Program-made: the position numbers and the translations under genes | The notes under the pieces: model-generated | Database searches by the model: none | Seen by the model: only the letters and a program-made list of their open reading frames with translations | Told to the model about the DNA's origin: nothing | Shown here: positions 36,648 through 45,885 of the stretch, one piece after another | How positions within the stretch are numbered: position 1 is the stretch's first letter | How the letters are laid out: every line of letters starts with the position of its first letter | Origin: Bacteroides caecimuris | Lineage (GTDB): Bacteria > Bacteroidota > Bacteroidia > Bacteroidales > Bacteroidaceae | Reading direction: 5' to 3' | Length of the DNA stretch: 64,000 bases | Assembly: GCF_001688725.2 (NCBI RefSeq) | Contig: NZ_CP015401.2 | Span: forward strand, 806,001-870,000

Positions 36648-37911
36648 ACACACACTTTGTGCGCTTTTGCTCATGATGGTTACTGGAATGGCAATCGCTC
36701 AAAATAATACAAACTCTCCTTATACACGATATGGCTATGGCGACTTGTCCGATCAGAGTTTCGGTAATAGCAAGGCGATGGGGGGGATTGCTTTTGGACT
36801 TCGGGATGGAGCACAGATCAATCCGCTGAATCCTGCTTCGTATACAGCCATTGACTCGTTGACGTTTATTTTTGAAGGAGGAGTTAGTCTGCAAAATATG
36901 AATGTTAGTGGCGGCGGTGTGAAACTGAACGCTAAAAACTCTAGCTTCGACTATCTGGCTATGCAATTTCGTTTGCATCCGAGAGTGGCGATGGGTATCG
37001 GGTTGTTGCCGTTCTCTAATATAGGATACAACGTGTCGGAAAGCAATGAATCTACAAGTGTTTCTCCGTATAGTACGAAAAGCCTTGTTGGTGAAGGCGG
37101 TTTGCATCAGTTGTACGTTGGTGCCGGAGTGAAAATCCTGAAAAACCTGTCTGTGGGTGTGAACGCTTCTTATTTTTGGGGAGACATGACCCGCTCTTTA
37201 ACAATGCTTTATCCGAGCACAGCTTCTGCTAATTCGTATATAAGCCAAACTTCCGTATCGGTTTCAGACTATAAGTTGGATTTTGGAGCGCAATACACAC
37301 AAGAGTTGAATAAAAAACATTCAGTGACAATCGGAGCGGTTTTTTCTCCGAAACATAAACTGAATAATGATTATACTGTAACGACACAGGTTAGTTCGAC
37401 TAACAGCAACAATTTGGATGCCACACTGGAGCTTCCGAATGTGTTTGGAGCCGGATTCACATATAACTATGACAAACGCTTGACTATCGGTGCAGATTAT
37501 AGTTTGCAGCAGTGGTCGAAAGCTGAGTTTGGCGTAAATACATCGGATGATGCTATGCGTGATGATTTCAATGAAACATACGCGTATTGTGACCGTCATA
37601 AAATATCAGTGGGTGCGGAATATATTCCCAATTTGATCGGGCGTTCCTATTTATCCCATATAAAATATCGTTTGGGAGCTTATTATACGACTCCGTATTA
37701 TAAGATCGACGGTAAAAAGGCTACTCGCGAATATGGCGTAACTGCCGGCTTCGGTCTGCCTGTGCCTCGTTCCCGTTCCATTCTGAGCGTCAGCGGACAG
37801 TTTGTTCGTATCAGTGGACAGGAATCGACTTTTGTAAACGAAAATATCTTCCGCGTTAGCATCGGATTGACGTTCAACGAACGTTGGTTCTTCAAGCGCA
37901 GAGTAGAGTAA
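36634..37911 (+). CDS. OmpP1/FadL-like outer-membrane protein
   Basis: A 425-residue exported protein with a signal peptide ending MAIAQ (about residue 22). The mature start [27 protein letters not shown] followed by [16 protein letters not shown] (written here in pieces) resembles Bacteroidetes OmpP1/FadL/TodX-type porins. Alternating strands run to a C-terminal [18 protein letters not shown], as expected for a barrel. Its transport substrate is unknown; the family moves hydrophobic molecules. It overlaps coaX by 14 bp and is followed 65 bp later by a TPR protein gene. Confidence 0.75.
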   Translation: MVGFKHTLCALLLMMVTGMAIAQNNTNSPYTRYGYGDLSDQSFGNSKAMGGIAFGLRDGAQINPLNPASYTAIDSLTFIFEGGVSLQNMNVSGGGVKLNAKNSSFDYLAMQFRLHPRVAMGIGLLPFSNIGYNVSESNESTSVSPYSTKSLVGEGGLHQLYVGAGVKILKNLSVGVNASYFWGDMTRSLTMLYPSTASANSYISQTSVSVSDYKLDFGAQYTQELNKKHSVTIGAVFSPKHKLNNDYTVTTQVSSTNSNNLDATLELPNVFGAGFTYNYDKRLTIGADYSLQQWSKAEFGVNTSDDAMRDDFNETYAYCDRHKISVGAEYIPNLIGRSYLSHIKYRLGAYYTTPYYKIDGKKATREYGVTAGFGLPVPRSRSILSVSGQFVRISGQESTFVNENIFRVSIGLTFNERWFFKRRVE

Positions 37912-37976
37912 TGGAGATGAATGTTAAAAGAGAAAGAATAGACGGATATAATAATAACAACTAAAATTTAGATACA

Positions 37977-39302
37977 ATGAAAATTAAAACGCTTGTGGCT
38001 ATGTTGTTCCTTTCGGCTGGGGCAACCACTGTGGTAGCACAGGATGCGACTAACTGTAACTCGAACAGTAGTATCTCGCATGAAGCTGTGCGTGCAGGTA
38101 ATTTTAAAGATGCGTATACTCCTTGGAAAGCTGTGTTGGAAAACTGCCCGACGCTTCGTTTCTATACTTTTACTGACGGATATAAAATTCTGAAAGGCTT
38201 GATGGGACAAATCAAGGATCGGAATAATCCGGAATATCAGAAATATTTTGATGAGTTGATGAATACGCATGACTTGCGTATCAAATATACAGATGAGTTC
38301 TTGGCTAAAGGCACAAAAGTGTCTTCTGCTGACGAAGCTCTGGGTATCAAAGCGGTAGATTACATCGCTTTCGCTCCGAAAATTGATGTTAATCAGGCTT
38401 ATCAATGGTTGAGCCAGTCGGTAAATGCAGTAAAAGCAGAATCTGCTGCTGCTACTATCTTCTATTTCCTGCAAATGTCTTTGGATAAACTGAAAACAGA
38501 TCCTGCCCATAAAGAACAATTCATTCAGGATTATTTGGCTGCTTCTGAATATGCTGATGCTGCTATTGCCACTGAAACGAACGAAGCAAAGAAGAAAAAC
38601 TTGCTAGGTATCAAAGATAATCTGGTTGCTTTGTTTGTAAATAGCGGAACAGCTGATTGTGAATCGCTGCAAAACATCTATGGACCGAAGGTAGAAGCTA
38701 ACCAGACTGACTTGGCTTACCTGAAAAAAGTAATCGACATCATGAAAATGATGAAATGTACTGAAAGCGATGCTTACCAACAGGCTGCTTTCTACGTTTA
38801 CAAGATAGAACCTAGTGCGGAAGCTGCTACAGGATGTGCTTATCAGGCATTCAAGAAAGGTGATATCGACAGCGCAGTGAAATTCTTCGACGAAGCAGTG
38901 AACCTCGAAACTGACAATTTGAAGAAGGCTGAAAAAGCATACGCTGCTGCGGCAGTATTGGCTTCTGCCAAAAAACTGTCTCAAGCAAGAGCGTATTGCC
39001 AAAAAGCTATTAGCCTTAACGAAAACTACGGTGCTCCATACATCCTGATTGCCAATCTTTATGCAATGAGCCCTAACTGGAGCGACGAATCTGCTTTGAA
39101 CAAATGTACTTATTTTGCAGTGATCGACAAACTGCAACGTGCAAAACAAGTAGATCCGAGCGTAGCTGAAGAAGCTAACAAATTGATCGGTAGATATTCT
39201 GGCCATACTCCGCAAGCTAAAGACCTGTTTATGTTAGGTTACAAGCAAGGCGACCGCATCACTGTCGGCGGTTGGATAGGAGAGACTACAACGATTAGAT
39301 AA
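37977..39302 (+). CDS. Exported tetratricopeptide-repeat protein
   Basis: A 441-residue protein with a signal peptide (LVAMLFLSAGATTVVAQ). The mature part is helical. Early repeats contain AVRAGNFKDAYTPWKAVLENCP. Clear TPR units lie in the last 180 residues: AYQAFKKGDIDSAVKFFDEA, AYAAAAVLASAKKLSQARAY, and CQKAISLNENYGAPYILIAN. It ends with QGDRITVGGWIGETTTIR. It probably serves as a periplasmic scaffold. It lies 4 bp before lptC, so it belongs to the same operon. Confidence 0.85.
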   Translation: MKIKTLVAMLFLSAGATTVVAQDATNCNSNSSISHEAVRAGNFKDAYTPWKAVLENCPTLRFYTFTDGYKILKGLMGQIKDRNNPEYQKYFDELMNTHDLRIKYTDEFLAKGTKVSSADEALGIKAVDYIAFAPKIDVNQAYQWLSQSVNAVKAESAAATIFYFLQMSLDKLKTDPAHKEQFIQDYLAASEYADAAIATETNEAKKKNLLGIKDNLVALFVNSGTADCESLQNIYGPKVEANQTDLAYLKKVIDIMKMMKCTESDAYQQAAFYVYKIEPSAEAATGCAYQAFKKGDIDSAVKFFDEAVNLETDNLKKAEKAYAAAAVLASAKKLSQARAYCQKAISLNENYGAPYILIANLYAMSPNWSDESALNKCTYFAVIDKLQRAKQVDPSVAEEANKLIGRYSGHTPQAKDLFMLGYKQGDRITVGGWIGETTTIR

Positions 39303-39306
39303 CCGT

Positions 39307-39963
39307 ATGTTGCGAAAACGAAGAAACCGTTTATTGCATAAAAGCATGAGCATAACAATCACCTTCGGGGTGGTTGTTATGCTTCTTTTATTATCTTCCT
39401 GTGGCGGCAAGCAGAAAGCTATGGGAGAGGCTATCACAGAACGTGATTCTCTTCCGATGATGACCACATTAGGAGTCACTACCCTTATTTCCGATTCCGG
39501 AGTGACACGTTATAGGGTGAATACGGAAGAGTGGATGATGTACGACCGTAAAAAGCCTTCGTATTGGGCGTTTGAAAAAGGTGTGTACATGGAACAGTTC
39601 GACTCTATCTTTAATATAGAAGCCAGTATTAAAGCAGATACTGCCTATTATTATGACAAAGAAAGGCTTTGGAAGCTGATAGGGAATGTGGATATACAGA
39701 ACCGCAAAGGAGAGCGTTTTAATACAGAACTGCTCTATTGGAATGAGGCCACTCAAAAAGTGTATTCCGACAAGTTTATACGTATCCAGCAACCGGACAA
39801 AATTATCACAGGACACGGCTTCGACTCGAACCAGCAAATGACCATATATACCATTCATAATATTGAAGGTATTTTCTATGTAGACGAGGAAGTGGGTGGC
39901 GGTCCGCCCCAACCGGAAACCAAAGCACTGCCGGATTCAGCGAATAAAGATGCTGCGAAATAG
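39307..39963 (+). CDS. lptC: LPS export protein LptC
   Basis: A 218-residue lipoprotein-like LptC. The signal segment ends LLLLSSCGGKQKA, giving a lipobox cysteine. The LptC fold follows with SGVTRYRVNTEEWMMYD, then PSYWAFEKGVYMEQFDS, then the strand-rich GNVDIQNRKGERFNTELLYW and YSDKFIRIQQPDKIITGHGF. LptC joins the inner-membrane LptBFG complex to the periplasmic LptA bridge for lipopolysaccharide transport. It directly follows the TPR gene (4 bp) and precedes the CBS-domain transporter gene (53 bp). Confidence 0.88.
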   Translation: MLRKRRNRLLHKSMSITITFGVVVMLLLLSSCGGKQKAMGEAITERDSLPMMTTLGVTTLISDSGVTRYRVNTEEWMMYDRKKPSYWAFEKGVYMEQFDSIFNIEASIKADTAYYYDKERLWKLIGNVDIQNRKGERFNTELLYWNEATQKVYSDKFIRIQQPDKIITGHGFDSNQQMTIYTIHNIEGIFYVDEEVGGGPPQPETKALPDSANKDAAK

Positions 39964-40016
39964 GCGAAACCATATCAATCGCACCTAGCAAATCGTCTGA
40001 TCGTAAATCAAAACTT

Positions 40017-41273
40017 ATGAATATTTATATCTCTCTAATTATCACTATGATATTCTCCGCCTTCTTTTCAGGGATGGAGATCGCCTTTGTGTCGGTAGAC
40101 AAACTGCGTTTTGAGATGGAACGTAAGGGGGGAATTACGTCCCGTATCCTTTCTGTCTTTTTTAAGAATCCCAATGAATTTATCTCTACTATGCTAGTGG
40201 GGAATAATATCGCATTGGTAATCTATGGTATCCTGATGGCACAGATTATCGGCGACAATCTACTGGCAGGATTCATCGACAACCATTTCTTGATGGTATT
40301 GGCTCAAACCGTTATTTCTACCTTGATTATCCTGGTGACTGGAGAGTTCTTACCGAAAACAATCTTCAAAATCAATCCCAATCTGGTTTTGAATATTTTT
40401 GCTATTCCGCTTATTGTTTGTTATGTCGTTCTCTATCCTGTTTCCAAACTGTCTTCCGGTTTATCTTACCTATTCCTCCGTATTTTTGGAATGAAGGTCA
40501 ACAAGGATGCGTCCGACAGAGCGTTTGGAAAAGTCGACTTGGATTACTTCGTACAAAGCAGTATTGATAATGCCGAAAATGAAGAAGAACTGGATACGGA
40601 AGTGAAAATCTTCCAGAACGCCCTCGACTTCTCGAACATCAAAATCCGCGACTGCATCGTTCCGCGTACCGAAGTGGTGGCTGTCGATCTGACCACCTCG
40701 CTGGACGAGCTGAAAAGCCGCTTCATAGAATCCGGAATCTCCAAGATAATCGTGTATGACGGGAATATCGACAACGTAGTCGGTTATATCCATTCGTCGG
40801 AAATGTTCCGTGCTCCGAAAAACTGGCATGAGAATGTGAAACAAGTGCCGATTGTGCCCGAAACCATGTCTGCCCATAAACTGATGAAACTTTTCATGCA
40901 GCAAAAGAAAACGATTGCCGTTGTGGTGGATGAATTTGGCGGTACGTCCGGCATCGTATCCTTGGAAGACCTCGTTGAAGAAATCTTTGGAGATATAGAA
41001 GACGAACACGATAATACTTCCTATATCAGCAAGCAGATCGACGAACGCGAGTATGTATTGTCCGCCCGCCTGGAAATAGAAAAAGTCAATGAAACGTACG
41101 GGCTCGACTTGCCCGAGTCGGATGATTATCTGACAGTAGGAGGGTTGATCCTGAACCAATATCAGAGCTTCCCGAAGTTGCATGAAGTGGTCCGGGTAGG
41201 ACGTTATCAATTCAAGATAATTAAGGTCACAGCGACAAAAATAGAACTCGTGCGATTAAAAGTCTTGGAATAA
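40017..41273 (+). CDS. CNNM/CorC-type membrane protein with CBS domains
   Basis: A 418-residue protein of the hemolysin C/CorC family. Four hydrophobic segments in residues 1-150 form the DUF21 (CNNM) membrane domain (IITMIFSAFFSGMEIAFVSVD and following). Paired CBS domains come at about 200-335 (DCIVPRTEVVAVDLTTSLDELKS, split; then IAVVVDEFGGTSGIVSLEDL). A C-terminal CorC/HlyC transporter-associated domain follows (YLTVGGLILNQYQSFPKLHE, split). Family members export or sense magnesium and other divalent cations. The GldE branch is found in gliding Bacteroidetes, but nothing here shows gliding. Confidence 0.88.
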   Translation: MNIYISLIITMIFSAFFSGMEIAFVSVDKLRFEMERKGGITSRILSVFFKNPNEFISTMLVGNNIALVIYGILMAQIIGDNLLAGFIDNHFLMVLAQTVISTLIILVTGEFLPKTIFKINPNLVLNIFAIPLIVCYVVLYPVSKLSSGLSYLFLRIFGMKVNKDASDRAFGKVDLDYFVQSSIDNAENEEELDTEVKIFQNALDFSNIKIRDCIVPRTEVVAVDLTTSLDELKSRFIESGISKIIVYDGNIDNVVGYIHSSEMFRAPKNWHENVKQVPIVPETMSAHKLMKLFMQQKKTIAVVVDEFGGTSGIVSLEDLVEEIFGDIEDEHDNTSYISKQIDEREYVLSARLEIEKVNETYGLDLPESDDYLTVGGLILNQYQSFPKLHEVVRVGRYQFKIIKVTATKIELVRLKVLE

Positions 41274-41392
41274 TGACGATAATCAAGAAATTTTTAGCCA
41301 ATAAATAGATGCATATTAGCATTTTTTGTATCTTCGTGCGCTAAAATGACAAAAGAAAGAAATAATAATAAACATAAATCGTATTAATCAAA

Positions 41393-43534
41393 ATGGCAAC
41401 GTTACAAAACATTAGGTCGAAAGGACCTCTATTGGTGATTGTTATCGGCTTGGCGCTGTTTGCTTTCATTGCGGGTGACGCATGGAAGGTGATGCAGCCG
41501 CATCAGGCACATGACGTAGGTGAGGTGAACGGAGACGCTCTTTCCGCTCAAGAGTATCAGAATTTGGTAGAAGAATATACCGAAGTGGTGAAACTCATGC
41601 GTGGGGTGACCGCTTTGAATGACGAACAAACCAATCAGGTGCGCGATGAAGTATGGCGTTCCTACGTAAACAATAAACTGATCGAAAAAGAAGCAAAAGC
41701 ACTGGGACTGACTGTTTCTGCTGCTGAAATCCAGGACATCCTGAAAGCAGGTGTTCATCCTTTGTTGAGACAAACTCCTTTCCAGAATCCGCAAACAGGA
41801 AACTTCGACAAGGATATGTTGAACAAGTTTCTCGTGGAATATGCCAAGATGAGCGAAGCACAAATGCCGGCACAGTATGCTGAACAATACAATAACATGT
41901 ATAAATACTGGTCTTTCATTCAGAAAACACTGATCGAGAGCCGTTTGGCAGAAAAGTATCAGGCATTGGTATCTAAAGCTCTTCTTTCCAATCCGGTGGA
42001 AGCACAGGACGCTTTCGATGCAAGAGTGAACCAATACAACGTGTTGATGGCTGGTATTCCTTACTCTTCTGTAGTGGATTCTACAATCGTAGTGAAAGAA
42101 TCGGAACTGAAAGACTTGTATAACAAGAAGAAAGAACAATTCAAGCAGTATCAGGAAACTCGTGACATCAAGTACATTGATGTACAAGTGACTGCAAGTG
42201 CTGAAGACAGAGCTGCTATCCAGAAAGAAGTGGACGAAGCAACTGCACAGTTGGCTACTACAACGGAAGATTATACTTCTTTCATCCGCTCGACTGGCTC
42301 GGACGCTCCTTATGTAGATTTGTTCTATAACAAAACAGCTTTCCCGTCAGATGTAGTTGCCCGTTTGGACTCTGCTTCTGTAGGTACTATTTATGGTCCT
42401 TACTATAATGGTACCGACAATACAATCAACTCTTTCAAAATTGTAGCTAAAGCTGCTGCTGCCGACTCTGTTGAATTCCGTCAGATTCAGGTATACGCAG
42501 AAGATGCTGTGAAGACAAAGACATTGGCTGACAGTATCTACAACGCTATCAAGAGTGGTGCTAACTTTGCTGATCTGGCAAAGAAATATGGTCAGACCGG
42601 TGATGCAAACTGGCTAACTTCTGCACAGTATGAAGGTGCGCAGATAGACGGTGATAACCTGAAATTCATCTCTACTATCAACAATGCAGGTGTAAACGAA
42701 CTGGTGAACTTGCCGATGGGACAAGCAAACATAATTCTTCAGGTAACAAACAAGAAATCTGTAAAAGACAAATATAAAATAGCTGTCATCAAGCGTGAAG
42801 TAGAGTTCAGCAAAGAAACTTACAACCGTGCTTATAATGATTTCAGCCAGTTTATCGCAGCTAATCCTACTGTAGAGAAGATGGTAGCTAACGCTGAAGA
42901 AGCCGGTTACAGATTGCTCGACAGAATGGATTTGAGCAGCTCTGAACACAATATCGGTGGTGTAAGAGGTACAAAAGAAGCCTTGAGATGGGCGTTTGAT
43001 AAAGCTAAACCGGGTGATGTTTCCGGCTTGTACGAATGTGGCGAAAGCGATCACATGATGGTAGTAGGTCTGGTAGGCATTAAGCCGGAAGGATATCGTC
43101 CGTTGAAAGCAGTACAAGATTTGTTGAGAGCTGAAATCGTAAAAGAGAAGAAAGCTGAAAAGATTATGGCTGACATGAAAGCTGCCAATGCAACTTCATT
43201 CAACCAATACAAAGAGATGACTAATGCAGTCAGCGACTCTTTGAAGATGGTTACTTTTGCAGCTCCTGCATACGTATCAGCATTGCGCAGCAGCGAACCG
43301 CTGGTAGGTGCTTATGCTTCTGCAGTTGAAGTGAACCAGTTGAGCGCTCCTATCAAAGGTAATGCCGGAGTATTTGTATTGCAGGTATACGGTAAGGACA
43401 AGCAGAACGAAACATTCGACGCAAAAGCAGAAGAAGCTACGCTGACTAACATGCACGCACGCTTTGCCAGCCGTTTGATGAACGATTTGTATCTGAAAGC
43501 AAACGTAAAGGATACACGCTTCTTGTTCTTCTAA
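41393..43534 (+). CDS. PpiD/SurA-like periplasmic peptidyl-prolyl isomerase
   Basis: A 713-residue protein anchored by one N-terminal span (residues 15-29, VIVIGLALFAFIAGD). A SurA_N-like helical chaperone region at about 40-240 (LSAQEYQNLVEEYTEVVKLM, EVWRSYVNNKLIEKEA) precedes parvulin-type segments (VEFRQIQVYAEDAVKTKTLA, FADLAKKYGQTGDANWL). The layout matches PpiD, the foldase at the periplasmic exit of the Sec translocon. Isomerase activity is uncertain in this class. The gene stands alone, 119 bp after the CBS-domain gene, and is followed by a 191-bp inverted repeat element. Confidence 0.88.
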   Translation: MATLQNIRSKGPLLVIVIGLALFAFIAGDAWKVMQPHQAHDVGEVNGDALSAQEYQNLVEEYTEVVKLMRGVTALNDEQTNQVRDEVWRSYVNNKLIEKEAKALGLTVSAAEIQDILKAGVHPLLRQTPFQNPQTGNFDKDMLNKFLVEYAKMSEAQMPAQYAEQYNNMYKYWSFIQKTLIESRLAEKYQALVSKALLSNPVEAQDAFDARVNQYNVLMAGIPYSSVVDSTIVVKESELKDLYNKKKEQFKQYQETRDIKYIDVQVTASAEDRAAIQKEVDEATAQLATTTEDYTSFIRSTGSDAPYVDLFYNKTAFPSDVVARLDSASVGTIYGPYYNGTDNTINSFKIVAKAAAADSVEFRQIQVYAEDAVKTKTLADSIYNAIKSGANFADLAKKYGQTGDANWLTSAQYEGAQIDGDNLKFISTINNAGVNELVNLPMGQANIILQVTNKKSVKDKYKIAVIKREVEFSKETYNRAYNDFSQFIAANPTVEKMVANAEEAGYRLLDRMDLSSSEHNIGGVRGTKEALRWAFDKAKPGDVSGLYECGESDHMMVVGLVGIKPEGYRPLKAVQDLLRAEIVKEKKAEKIMADMKAANATSFNQYKEMTNAVSDSLKMVTFAAPAYVSALRSSEPLVGAYASAVEVNQLSAPIKGNAGVFVLQVYGKDKQNETFDAKAEEATLTNMHARFASRLMNDLYLKANVKDTRFLFF

Positions 43535-43541
43535 GAAATAG

Positions 43542-43732
43542 TTCACCACAGATTATCTGGATTGCCACAGAAATATCTTGAAGGTGGCAGGTAATAATAA
43601 CGTGGTGCATCATATAGACGCGAATCGCTCGGATTTTTGATGAATAAATCCGGATGATTCGCGTCTTCCGCATTTAAAAACTTCTCTATTAATCGTCTTA
43701 ATCTGTGAAAATCTGTGTTAATCTGTGGTGAA
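43542..43732. repeat. CACCACAG-ended inverted repeat with CACAGATT words and an inner hairpin
   Basis: TTCACCACAGATTA at 43542-43555 is perfectly complementary to TAATCTGTGGTGAA at 43719-43732. The right side carries tandem 10-nt units ending in ATCTGTG (43701-43727). In the middle is an independent nested hairpin: GACGCGAATC (43617-43626) pairs with GATTCGCGTC (43656-43665), and inside it CGGATTT pairs with AAATCCG. No ORF is supported. The element starts 8 bp after the PpiD stop codon and ends 16 bp before the rlmN -7 box. Confidence 0.8.
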
Positions 43733-43748
43733 ACCAACTTTATTTCCT

Positions 43749-43756
43749 TACATTTG
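43749..43756 (+). promoter_or_regulatory. -7 box of the rlmN operon
   Basis: TACATTTG, 28 bp upstream of the rlmN ATG. The -33 position would fall inside the last bases of the repeat element at 43542-43732. Confidence 0.55.
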
Positions 43757-43784
43757 CAGATATAAACTATCAACAGAAAGAAGA

Positions 43785-44819
43785 ATGTCTAAATATCCCC
43801 TTTTAGGAATGACTCTTGTAGAGCTTCAATCATTGACAAAAAGACTGGGTATGCCCGGCTTTGCTGCCAAGCAGATTGCATCCTGGCTTTACGAAAAGAA
43901 GGTAACTTCGATCGATGATATGACTAATTTGTCATTGAAACACCGGGAGTTGCTCAAGCAGAACTATGAGGTAGGAGCGGAAGCCCCGGTAGATGAAATG
44001 CGCTCTGTAGATGGTACGGTGAAGTATCTTTATAAAGTAGGTGAGAACCATTTTGTAGAATCGGTTTATATACCGGATGATGACCGGGCAACGTTGTGCG
44101 TGTCGTCACAAGTAGGTTGTAAGATGAACTGTAAGTTCTGTATGACCGGCAAACAGGGGTATACCGCTAACCTGACCGCCAGCCAGATTATGAACCAGAT
44201 TCATTCGTTGCCGGAACGGGACAAACTGACCAATGTCGTAATGATGGGAATGGGTGAGCCGCTCGATAACCTGGATGAGGTATTGAAAGCATTGGAACTA
44301 CTGACCGCTACCTACGGTTACGCATGGAGCCCGAAGCGTATCACGCTTTCTACTGTCGGGCTACGGAAAGGATTGCAGCGTTTTATCGAAGAAAATGACT
44401 GCCACCTTGCCATCAGCCTTCACTCTCCGCTGACCGTTCAGCGTGCTGAATTAATGCCGGCGGAAAAGGCGTTTTCAATCACCGAAATGGTGGAACTGTT
44501 AAAAAACTATGATTTTAGTAAACAACGTCGACTTTCGTTTGAATATATTGTTTTTAAAGGGCTCAATGATTCGCAGGTCTATGCCAAAGAGTTGCTGAAA
44601 CTTCTTCGCGGGCTGGATTGCAGGGTGAATCTGATTCGTTTTCATGCCATTCCCGGGGTAGACCTCGAGGGGGCGGATATGGATACGATGACCCGTTTTC
44701 GTGATTATCTGACATCACACGGAATTTTCACCACTATCCGTTCATCCAGGGGCGAAGATATTTTTGCCGCTTGCGGTATGCTGTCGACAGCGAAACAAGA
44801 GAAAAATAATGAAAGTTAA
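43785..44819 (+). CDS. rlmN: 23S rRNA (adenine-2503-C2)-methyltransferase
   Basis: A 344-residue radical-SAM enzyme that methylates A2503 of 23S rRNA, and in related organisms A37 of tRNAs. The cluster-binding CxxxCxxC is seen as CKMNCKFCMTGK. The catalytic cysteines are expected in CFM-like and C-terminal positions (DIFAACGM). GMGEPLDNLDEV is the usual SAM-site motif. The start at MSKYPLLGMT matches the family; the longer frame from 43725 lies in the promoter and repeat. It is followed 18 bp later by the DUF4837 gene. Confidence 0.95.
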   Translation: MSKYPLLGMTLVELQSLTKRLGMPGFAAKQIASWLYEKKVTSIDDMTNLSLKHRELLKQNYEVGAEAPVDEMRSVDGTVKYLYKVGENHFVESVYIPDDDRATLCVSSQVGCKMNCKFCMTGKQGYTANLTASQIMNQIHSLPERDKLTNVVMMGMGEPLDNLDEVLKALELLTATYGYAWSPKRITLSTVGLRKGLQRFIEENDCHLAISLHSPLTVQRAELMPAEKAFSITEMVELLKNYDFSKQRRLSFEYIVFKGLNDSQVYAKELLKLLRGLDCRVNLIRFHAIPGVDLEGADMDTMTRFRDYLTSHGIFTTIRSSRGEDIFAACGMLSTAKQEKNNES

Positions 44820-44837
44820 TATATAAAACCGAACATC

Positions 44838-45881
44838 ATGAAAAAGTACTCTTTTATTTTATGCATCGCTTTGGTAGCCTTTGTCGTTGCATCTTGTGGT
44901 CTGAAAGGAAATCACACCTCTAGTGGTCGTGCTTATGAGCTTTTGGTTGTAGTAGATCACGGTGTTTGGGATCGTGCTGCCGGAAGGGCTTTACATGATG
45001 CGCTCGATGCTGATATGCCCGGTTTGCCGCAGTCGGAACCTTCTTTCCGGATTATGTATACTTCGCCGAAAGATTATGATTCTACACTGAAGTTGATACG
45101 TAACATTATTATTGTAGATATACAGGATATATATACGAAAGCCTCGTTCAAATATGCGAAGGACGTGTATGCCAATCCGCAGATGATATTGACTATCCAG
45201 GCTCCGAACGAAGAAGAGTTTGAGAAGTTTGTGGAAGAAAACAAAAAGGTGATTGTCGACTTCTTTACCCGTGCGGAAATGAACCGTCAGATTATGCTTC
45301 TTGAAGGGAAACACAGTAATTTCGTTTCGCAGAAAGTGGACAGTTTGTTCGGATGCGACATTTGGGTGGATGCCGAACTGGTCAGTTCAAAGACCAGGGA
45401 TGATTTCTTCTGGGCTTCTACCAACACGGGTAGTGCCGACCGTAACTTTGTGATGTACTCTTATCCCTATACTGACAAGGATACGTTTACCAAAGAATAT
45501 TTTGTGCACAAACGTGACTCCGTGATGAAAGCCAATATCCCCGGATTCAAGGAGGGCGTTTATATGTCGACCGATAGTTTGCTGACCGATGTCCGTCCGA
45601 TCAATGTAAAGAACAGCTACACAATGGAAGCACGTGGCCTGTGGCGTATGAAGGGTGACTTTATGGGTGGTCCGTATGTATCTCATACTCGTCTGGACGA
45701 GAAAAACCAACGAATTATTACAGCAGAAATATTTGTTTATTCACCTGATAAAATGAAACGCAACCTGGTACGCCAGATGGAAGCATCTCTGTATACACTG
45801 AAACTTCCGAATGAAATTCAGCAGAGTCAGATTCCATTGGGAGGAGAAGTATCTAAGGAAGCGGAACAAACTAATAAATAA
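44838..45881 (+). CDS. DUF4837 family lipoprotein
   Basis: A 347-residue lipoprotein with signal ending FVVASCGLKG (lipobox cysteine near 20). The conserved mature start YELLVVVDHGVWDRAAGRAL, split by family members into the same motif, and the downstream RNIIIVDIQD, MNRQIMLLEGKHSNFV and RGLWRMKGDFMGGP fit DUF4837. The function is unknown. It sits between rlmN and pdxA with gaps of 18 and 4 bp, in a run of co-directional genes that is probably one transcript. Confidence 0.85.
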   Translation: MKKYSFILCIALVAFVVASCGLKGNHTSSGRAYELLVVVDHGVWDRAAGRALHDALDADMPGLPQSEPSFRIMYTSPKDYDSTLKLIRNIIIVDIQDIYTKASFKYAKDVYANPQMILTIQAPNEEEFEKFVEENKKVIVDFFTRAEMNRQIMLLEGKHSNFVSQKVDSLFGCDIWVDAELVSSKTRDDFFWASTNTGSADRNFVMYSYPYTDKDTFTKEYFVHKRDSVMKANIPGFKEGVYMSTDSLLTDVRPINVKNSYTMEARGLWRMKGDFMGGPYVSHTRLDEKNQRIITAEIFVYSPDKMKRNLVRQMEASLYTLKLPNEIQQSQIPLGGEVSKEAEQTNK

Positions 45882-45885
45882 AAAC

